Assembly (NCBI GenBank): GCA_043820265.1
Contig: JBDREA010000148.1
Coordinates: 1-10,383 of the forward strand
Reading direction: 5' to 3'
DNA: 10,383 nucleotides
From: JBDREA01 sp043820265
GTDB lineage: Archaea > Altiarchaeota > Altiarchaeia > IMC4 > JBDREA01
The position numbers and the translations under genes were made by a program. Positions 6,398 through 10,383 of this stretch are shown piece after piece (the first letter of the stretch is position 1; the number at the start of each line of letters is the position of its first letter). The notes beneath the pieces are model-generated. The model was not told the DNA's origin and made no database searches. It was given only the letters and a program-made list of their open reading frames with translations.

Positions 6398-6952
6398 ATG
6401 TATTCAAACGAACAACAACTATTCCTCGGGGCAATAATCATAATATTTCTAATAGTGGGTTTCACACTTGCGACAAACCCCAAAGAACAAGAAATCACAA
6501 CCTCCCAAAGCACATCCACAACGCCCATCCTGAAAAAAACCACCTCAACGATCAACCCCCCAACCTCAACCATCAACCCCCCTCAAAAAACAAATGAAAC
6601 AAAAATTTCGGTAACCTCCGAAAACCAATTACCCACAAAGACCTCCTATACTACCTCTTCAACAACTTCATCATCGCCTTCCTCAACACTCACACCAACA
6701 ACAACGATTTCCAAGTATTCAGGCCTAGGATACCGCAAGGCAAAGATGAAAATAATATTCATTTGCCCCAGCTGCGCACCAGCAGTCGTGAGGACCCTAA
6801 AAAACGAGCCAGGAGTCGTATCCCTAAATATGGCCTACAAACAAAAAATCAACTACGTAATCTACGACCCCTCCAAAGTATCACTTGAAAGAATCTTTCA
6901 GCTGTCCACAGCCAACGGAGAAGGGGAACTGATCTTAGATGAGGAGATCTAA
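6398..6952 (+). CDS. Membrane-anchored HMA (heavy-metal-associated) domain protein
   Basis: The 184-residue product begins with a membrane helix (about 8-25), then a long Thr/Ser/Pro/Asn-rich linker (30-106). It ends in a MerP/CopZ-like HMA domain: KMKIIFICPSCAPAVVRTL, NEPGVVSLNMAYKQK, INYVIYDPSKVSLERIF. The metal-binding CxxC is C123-P-S-C126, with the usual pGV and V.YDP strand positions. It should hold a thiophilic metal (Hg, Cu, Cd or similar) at the outer face of the membrane, like an anchored MerP, and hand it to the next gene's product. ATG 6398 is chosen over the in-frame GTG 6389 because AAGGTG is six bases upstream. It is the first gene of a three-gene operon, with a one-base gap to the MerT-like gene. 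Confidence 0.8.
   Translation: MYSNEQQLFLGAIIIIFLIVGFTLATNPKEQEITTSQSTSTTPILKKTTSTINPPTSTINPPQKTNETKISVTSENQLPTKTSYTTSSTTSSSPSSTLTPTTTISKYSGLGYRKAKMKIIFICPSCAPAVVRTLKNEPGVVSLNMAYKQKINYVIYDPSKVSLERIFQLSTANGEGELILDEEI
6542..6583 (+). repeat. Two tandem 21-bp units in the HMA-protein linker
   Basis: Units 6542-6562 and 6563-6583 match at 19 of 21 positions and encode the repeated TSTINPP linker. It is an in-frame duplication in the low-complexity spacer between the membrane anchor and the HMA domain, and probably only alters linker length. Confidence 0.8.
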
Positions 6953-6953
6953 T

Positions 6954-7304
6954 ATGGACCTCGAACCAATAAAGCTCGGATTAAAGGCAGCGGTGATATC
7001 AACATCCTGCTGCACAACCCCCCTCATACTGGGTTCAATAGCCATTTTCACAGGGCTTATAAGCCTCACCAGCGCATTGGCATTTGCCAAATACAAATAC
7101 TATCTACTAGCACTAAGCATACTATTTTACATAGCAACGACCTACTCCATACTAAAAGGGAAAAAGTCCGGGACCTGTCAGATAAGAAAACCACCTGAGA
7201 AAAGGACCTTCATTGCAGTGAGTTTCATCACCTATGCTGTTGTTACTATATTGGTAATCTACCTCATACTTCCAATAATGGCAGAAAAAATATATGGTAT
7301 CTAA
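6954..7304 (+). CDS. MerT-like metal-transport membrane protein
   Basis: The 116-residue product (the length of classical MerT) has three predicted membrane helices at about 12-44, 48-66 and 85-109. The first holds the vicinal pair ISTSCCTTPLILG (C19, C20), the position of the mercury-accepting Cys pair of MerT. A single further Cys (C75, GTCQIRK) lies in the loop between helices 2 and 3, where MerT usually has two. The family moves Hg(II), received from a MerP-type HMA domain, into the cytoplasm. Here the HMA protein is encoded directly upstream. ATG 6954 is preferred over ATG 6939 because GAGGAG (6941-6946) lies seven bases before it. The missing cytoplasmic Cys and absence of MerA leave the real metal open. 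Confidence 0.78.
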   Translation: MDLEPIKLGLKAAVISTSCCTTPLILGSIAIFTGLISLTSALAFAKYKYYLLALSILFYIATTYSILKGKKSGTCQIRKPPEKRTFIAVSFITYAVVTILVIYLILPIMAEKIYGI

Positions 7305-7305
7305 A

Positions 7306-8160
7306 ATGAACAAAAAAGCAGCCTTAGGGGTTATTGCATTCGCGCTTGCAGCCCTCGCCCTCGCCTCAATGCTTCAGCAGATAAGTCAGCCTAGTTCAAC
7401 CGTTACCCTTGTGGAGCTTGAATTGCCGCAGGATATCTCCACGTCAGATGCCGTACAAGAAACTCTAGAAGATAAAACCAATAAAGAAGGGACAATCGTC
7501 CAAGGGGGCACCGAAGGAGAAAATAACCAGGCATCGAAGTCTTCGACAATCCCTGAAAAGGCGACGTTTAAGCCAGCAACACCCAAGACCCTGGCAGATG
7601 TGGAAGTGCGCGAATACCAAGGCGAAAAACTCTCCTCTCTCACCGACTTCCGTGAAAACTCCATCGCAGGACCACAGTACGTCAACCTTTCAGGATACAG
7701 GCTTAGGGTGACAGGACTCGTCGAAGAACCCCGTGAACTCTCCTACAGCGAAGTACTTGACAGGAACCGCTACCAAAAGATAGTCACCCTCTACTGCGTC
7801 GAAGGATGGCAGAACACACTGCTCTACGAAGGCGTAAAAATCAAAGACCTCCTCCGGCAGGCGGGCCTAAAACCCGAAGCCAACACAGTCATATTCTATG
7901 CAGCCGACGGCTACTCAAGCTCCCTTCCGCTAAGCTACATTCAAAACAATGATATTCTATTGGCCTACAAAATGAACAACGTAACGTTGCCCCCCGAGCG
8001 CGGATTCCCCTTCTTCGTCGTAGCAGAAGACAAATGGGGATACAAATGGGTGAAATGGGTGACAGAAATAAAGCTCAGCGACAACCCGGACTTCAAAGGA
8101 TTCTGGGAAGCCAGAGGATACAACAACAACGGAGACCTAGAAGGATCGAAATGGGAGTAA
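7306..8160 (+). CDS. Membrane-anchored molybdopterin-dependent oxidoreductase, SUOX fold
   Basis: The 284-residue product starts with a hydrophobic helix (about 5-25; signal or anchor). A polar Glu/Thr/Ser-rich spacer to about residue 95 follows, then an Oxidored_molyb (sulfite-oxidase-type) domain. Key segments are YRLRVTGLVEEP (131-142), VTLYCVEGW (160-168) with C164 as the expected molybdenum ligand, LLYEGVKIKDLL, YAADGYSSSLPLS (198-210), ILLAYKMN, and GYKWVKWVTEIKLSD near the C terminus. It should carry a mononuclear Mo-pterin outside the membrane and transfer electrons or oxygen to an unknown substrate. No haem domain or cytochrome partner is visible here. ATG 7306 begins one base after the MerT stop. 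ATG 7294 in the same frame would overlap it; neither has a clear ribosome site, so coupling to upstream translation is likely. Confidence 0.9.
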   Translation: MNKKAALGVIAFALAALALASMLQQISQPSSTVTLVELELPQDISTSDAVQETLEDKTNKEGTIVQGGTEGENNQASKSSTIPEKATFKPATPKTLADVEVREYQGEKLSSLTDFRENSIAGPQYVNLSGYRLRVTGLVEEPRELSYSEVLDRNRYQKIVTLYCVEGWQNTLLYEGVKIKDLLRQAGLKPEANTVIFYAADGYSSSLPLSYIQNNDILLAYKMNNVTLPPERGFPFFVVAEDKWGYKWVKWVTEIKLSDNPDFKGFWEARGYNNNGDLEGSKWE

Positions 8161-8193
8161 AAGAGGAATTATTGTTTCACCCTCTTTTTCTTT
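8161..8193 (+). terminator. Candidate terminator after the molybdoenzyme operon
   Basis: AAGAGG (8161-8166) can pair with CCTCTT (8181-8186), and a pyrimidine tract CTCTTTTTCTTT follows at once. In archaea the T tract alone may suffice. The tract overlaps the start of the direct repeat at 8185. Confidence 0.45.
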
Positions 8194-8218
8194 CACATAT
8201 CATGTCTAGCCCGCATTT
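8185..8218. repeat. Direct repeat copy 1: antiporter 3'-end sequence upstream of the toxin-antitoxin pair
   Basis: These 34 bases match 9167-9200 at 30 positions in the same orientation (core 8194-8218, 22 of 25). Read on the minus strand the core encodes KCGLDMICE, the last nine residues of the antiporter. All three core differences fall in third codon positions and are synonymous. The fourth difference changes the antiporter stop TGA to AGA, so this copy reads on for a few codons to TGA at 8177-8179. No start codon lies in this frame before the stop at 8255-8257, so it is a remnant or site rather than a gene. Confidence 0.8.
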
Positions 8219-8238
8219 ATATTCATAATAATCATAAC

Positions 8239-8264
8239 TTTTATAACAATCATTTTATGGTGAT
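8239..8264 (+). promoter_or_regulatory. TATA box and ribosome site of the toxin-antitoxin operon
   Basis: CTTTTATAAC (8238-8247) is a TATA-like box about 25 bases before ATG 8268. GGTGAT (8259-8264) lies three bases before the ATG and matches the archaeal anti-Shine-Dalgarno well, though the predicted leader would be very short. Ribbon-helix-helix antitoxins usually repress their own promoter, so an operator is expected here, but no clear palindrome is seen. Confidence 0.5.
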
Positions 8265-8267
8265 ATC

Positions 8268-8453
8268 ATGGGTGCCTACACGACTATCCCCGTCACCTCC
8301 TCAACGAGGGAGCGTTTGAAGCGATTCGGCCACAAGGGCGAAACCTACGACGAACTCATCCTCAAGCTCCTCGAAGCAGCTGAATACAAGGACATTCTTG
8401 AAACCCACTACTTCCGGCTCAAAGAAAAGTCCAAGTTCGTCCTCCTCGAATAA
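8268..8453 (+). CDS. Ribbon-helix-helix antitoxin of a RelE-type pair
   Basis: The 61-residue product has the N-terminal strand and two helices of a ribbon-helix-helix DNA-binding domain (YTTIPVTSSTRERLKRFG, residues 4-21, then ETYDELILKLLEAA, 25-38). A charged, Leu-containing C-terminal tail (ILETHYFRLKEKSKFVLLE) presumably wraps the toxin. This is the common archaeal antitoxin type ('xTTIxVxxxTxxxLkxxgxKGETYdxii'). It lies five bases upstream of the RelE toxin gene, the standard order. It should neutralise the toxin and autorepress the operon. Confidence 0.85.
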   Translation: MGAYTTIPVTSSTRERLKRFGHKGETYDELILKLLEAAEYKDILETHYFRLKEKSKFVLLE

Positions 8454-8458
8454 GCGAG

Positions 8459-8740
8459 ATGGCACGTGACATCTTCATCCACAAGAAGGCGAAAGACTAC
8501 CTCGATCGACTAGACCCCAGTTTGCGAAAGCGCATCACCGAGTCAGTAAAAAGACTGGCAGACGACCCTTATACCCCTCGCCCCGGCGTCGACATCAAAA
8601 AGCTCAGAGGTCTGCCCGGAAAACAGGACGCCTACCGTCTCCGCGTCGGTGACCATCGAGTCATCTACGACATCGCTCAAAAACACATTTACGTCACCCA
8701 CATATTCCAAAGAGGAAAAGACTACGAAATAGGTATATGA
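8459..8740 (+). CDS. RelE/ParE-superfamily toxin
   Basis: The 93-residue product is typical RelE length and pattern: ARDIFIHKKAKDYLDRLDPS (strand and helix), RKRITESVKRLADDP (second helix), DIKKLRGLPG, then the core strands AYRLRVGDHRVIYDI and HIYVTHIFQRGKDYE. RLRVGDHRVIY, with its conserved Arg, and the C-terminal Arg/Tyr are the positions used by RelE-type ribosome-dependent mRNA interferases. Which codons, or whether gyrase as in ParE, cannot be told. ATG 8459 has a weak purine site (GCGAG), consistent with coupling to antitoxin translation. It converges on the 126-residue membrane gene with 45 bases between the stops. Confidence 0.9.
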   Translation: MARDIFIHKKAKDYLDRLDPSLRKRITESVKRLADDPYTPRPGVDIKKLRGLPGKQDAYRLRVGDHRVIYDIAQKHIYVTHIFQRGKDYEIGI

Positions 8741-8785
8741 CAACAGATTAACCCATCAGGATCGAAATTCATTTGAAGGAATACC

Positions 8786-9166
8786 TCAAAGTTTCTTTCT
8801 ACGCTTTAATTCTCTTGGATCATTCCATAATCGTATCCAAGGATACCTTCTATTAGGATTTTTCTTGTATCCTATACAAGCGATGTCTTCTAAGATAAGA
8901 ATCATTCCTGTTACAAAATAAACTCCTGCAATAATCCCAACAATGGTATACATTAAATATCTCACAATCCATGCTGCTCCTATCCAGGCCTGATCCCGAA
9001 AGAGTAACTCCCAGGGTAGCAATATCAATGCTATAGAACCCAATCCAATCACGACCCCTTTCTCTAGGAGGAGAATACCATAAAGAAATTGTGGGGATGA
9101 GTCTATGTCAAACAGTCGCTGATATGCTTCATCGAGTAATCCGTTCAATTTTTTCAATAAACTCAT
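8786..9166 (-). CDS. Small two-helix membrane protein of unknown function
   Basis: The 126-residue product has predicted membrane helices at about 29-52 (LYGILLLEKGVVIGLGSIAL) and 67-93 (IVRYLMYTIVGIIAGVYFV). An amphipathic N terminus (SLLKKLNGLLDEAYQRLF) and a strongly basic C-terminal tail (DPRELKRRKKL) flank them. No family is recognised. It starts four bases after the antiporter stop with no clear ribosome site, so it is probably translated by coupling from the antiporter mRNA. A role as an accessory subunit is possible but only inferred. It lies inside the segment bracketed by the 34-bp direct repeats, so it may have arrived separately from the antiporter. Confidence 0.7.
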   Translation of the reverse strand: MSLLKKLNGLLDEAYQRLFDIDSSPQFLYGILLLEKGVVIGLGSIALILLPWELLFRDQAWIGAAWIVRYLMYTIVGIIAGVYFVTGMILILEDIACIGYKKNPNRRYPWIRLWNDPRELKRRKKL

Positions 9167-9200
9167 TTTTTCATTCGCATATCATGTCTAGTCCACATTT
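9167..9200. repeat. Direct repeat copy 2: 3' end of the antiporter gene
   Basis: This is the partner of 8185-8218, offset by 982 bases in the same orientation. It covers the last nine antiporter codons (KCGLDMICE), the TGA stop and the bases just before ATG 9166 of the small membrane gene. An integration event that regenerates a gene's 3' end, or loss of a paralogous gene leaving only its tail, would both give this arrangement. Confidence 0.8.
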
Positions 9201-10274
9201 TTTCCTTCCAATGGCAAAGCTACTTACGATGCTAGTTGCAAGGACTATGATCACCAGCATGCTATATACTCCTTGGTTGAGGTGTCCTGCATGAAAGCCA
9301 ATGGTCGCAGCAATTATGCCGAGAGTCAATTGGTTGGCAAAAAGGAAACCTACGTATCTTGCGTGTTCTGGTTGAATCTTTTTTGTGGGAAGATAACTTC
9401 CGAGAAATTTTAATGAAAATGAGAGAGCGAATAATGCTAAAGCCTGTGGGAGATAATTAAGCACTTCTTTGAAATCAATCGTTGATCCAGCGACGAAATA
9501 AAAGAATGGCGTGAGAAAACCAAATGCTAAGCTTCTGAGTTTTTTTTCTAATCCCTCATGATGCTTGAAAGCTTCGCTTGTGAAGGCCCCCAAAAAGAAC
9601 GCAGTCAATGCCACGTCAATGTTTCCATACTCTGATAGGGCGCTTATCCCTAAAAGCAGAAGTAGGATAAATCTAAGCTCTATTTCAGCATCCACATCTC
9701 TGTAGCGTTTTAGAAGTGAGCGACTTAGGTCTGGTGTAAAATATAGTAAAACGATGAGAAGAGGCACTGCGATCAAAGTGGACAATGTAAACTCGAAAAC
9801 CAAAAAAGATAATATGACTAAAGTCAGAAGGTCGAGTACTACCGTAGCTGAATAGAGGGTCTGGCCTTTCTTATAAGCTAGGAACCGAGCTTCTCTAAGG
9901 ATAGGATAAACGATAGCTACGGCAGTCGTCGAAAGAGCCGTGGCGATGAATAACGCTTGGTAGAAGTTGTTACTATAAAGGTATGTGAGTACACTGATTG
10001 GTATAAAAGGCACAAAAAAAGATGATGCTCCAAGCATTACCGGTTCTCTGATGTTGCTCTTTAAGCGGTGCAGGTCGAGTTCGAGTCCGGCAAGGAACAT
10101 AAGTGTGAGGAGTCCAAGGTTTGATAAGTATCGTAATTCATCTCCTATCTCCAGGTGGAATACGTTCTCACCAATCGCTCCTGCTAGCATCTCGATGACG
10201 GGTGTTGCGATCTGGAGCTCTACTGAAAGTACTGCGGAGAGCAGTATCAGAAAGACTACGGGAACGTTGCTCAT
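9171..10274 (-). CDS. CPA2-family cation/proton antiporter (KefB/NapA-type membrane domain)
   Basis: The 367-residue polytopic membrane protein exchanges monovalent cations (Na+ or K+) for protons across the cytoplasmic membrane, on family grounds. Markers are LGLLTLMFLAGLELDLHRLK (53-72), ALSTTAVAIVYPILREARFL (113-132), the transport-helix aspartate in SATVVLDLLTLVIL (D148), ALTAFFLGAF, and FLTPFFYFVAGSTIDF. Most relatives have a D-D or N-D pair at the D148 position; here the neighbour is Leu. There is no C-terminal TrkA/RCK regulatory domain; the protein stops at a short tail, GRKKCGLDMICE. ATG 10274 is four bases or so from the start predicted by a TATA-like box at 10301-10310. It forms an operon with the 126-residue gene. 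Confidence 0.9.
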   Translation of the reverse strand: MSNVPVVFLILLSAVLSVELQIATPVIEMLAGAIGENVFHLEIGDELRYLSNLGLLTLMFLAGLELDLHRLKSNIREPVMLGASSFFVPFIPISVLTYLYSNNFYQALFIATALSTTAVAIVYPILREARFLAYKKGQTLYSATVVLDLLTLVILSFLVFEFTLSTLIAVPLLIVLLYFTPDLSRSLLKRYRDVDAEIELRFILLLLLGISALSEYGNIDVALTAFFLGAFTSEAFKHHEGLEKKLRSLAFGFLTPFFYFVAGSTIDFKEVLNYLPQALALFALSFSLKFLGSYLPTKKIQPEHARYVGFLFANQLTLGIIAATIGFHAGHLNQGVYSMLVIIVLATSIVSSFAIGRKKCGLDMICE

Positions 10275-10300
10275 TTTCTCTATCCAATAATTGTGGGCAT

Positions 10301-10310
10301 TTAATAATAT
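10301..10310 (-). promoter_or_regulatory. Candidate TATA box for the antiporter operon
   Basis: On the minus strand this reads ATATTATTAAATG, centred about 31 bases before ATG 10274, predicting a very short leader (GGATAGAGAAA precedes the ATG). The remaining bases to the window end (10311-10383) hold no gene that can be supported; they include a T7 run in GGTGTTTTTTTATT. Confidence 0.45.
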
Positions 10311-10383
10311 CTTTGCGGATTAGTCTTCTTGGGTGGTTTTATCACTAGCGTTTATCCGGTGTTTTTTTATTTGCGTATCAAAC

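Noticed and set aside
6398..8160. Classical mercury-resistance (mer) operon
   Set aside because: No MerR, MerA or MerB is present; the regulator is HxlR-type and the third gene is a molybdoenzyme.
8177..8254. Small minus-strand gene containing KCGLDMICE
   Set aside because: The frame is open for only about 26 codons and has no ATG or GTG start before the repeat; it is better read as a repeat remnant.
1..10383. CRISPR array or integrase/transposase gene
   Set aside because: No regularly spaced repeats and no recombinase or transposase motifs were seen in any frame, so mobility of the candidate elements rests only on repeats.

Overview
The window is archaeal. It carries a CDP-archaeol synthase, an enzyme of ether-lipid synthesis found only in archaea. 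Several genes also have A/T-rich TATA-like boxes roughly 25-30 bases before the start codon, often with little or no leader. Ser/Thr-rich, membrane-anchored surface proteins and a Cys/Asp/Asn-rich 'DENNNG' module fit a euryarchaeal or DPANN/Altiarchaeota-like genome, but the lineage cannot be fixed from this window.

Left part (1-3973). An unrecognised helical-repeat-like protein (possibly cut by the window edge) converges on a minus-strand DnaQ/YprB-type exonuclease. A 300-base gene-free stretch follows, holding a dense set of inverted repeats (1789-2008): one 20-bp hairpin, then a 12-bp stem that encloses several further hairpins. Next comes a translationally coupled lipid pair: carS and a phytoene-desaturase-like flavoprotein, plausibly a membrane-lipid (hydroxyarchaeol-type) modifying enzyme.

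Middle (3987-6326, minus strand). There are three proteins of unknown function: one soluble, one membrane-anchored with six cysteines, and one membrane-anchored with a Cys/Ca-loop module, a Thr-rich linker and an Ig-like domain. Upstream of them is a HxlR-family regulator whose reading frame is broken at a run of eight A residues. It is divergent from, and shares one TATA-containing intergenic region with, the next operon.

Operon 6398-8160 (plus strand). Three tightly packed genes encode a membrane-anchored heavy-metal-associated (HMA) domain protein, a MerT-like three-helix membrane protein with a Cys-Cys pair, and a membrane-anchored SUOX-fold molybdopterin oxidoreductase. The combination of metal binding, metal transport and a molybdoenzyme under a Cys-containing HxlR regulator, with no MerA or MerB in view, is the most unusual gene set here.

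Right part (8161-10383). A ribbon-helix-helix antitoxin/RelE toxin pair on the plus strand converges on a minus-strand operon of a CPA2 cation/proton antiporter followed by a small two-helix membrane protein. The 3' end of the antiporter gene (last nine codons) has a second direct-orientation copy upstream of the antitoxin. The core of that copy differs only at synonymous positions, so the toxin-antitoxin pair and the small membrane gene are bracketed by direct repeats. This looks like a small inserted cassette, or the scar of a lost antiporter paralogue.
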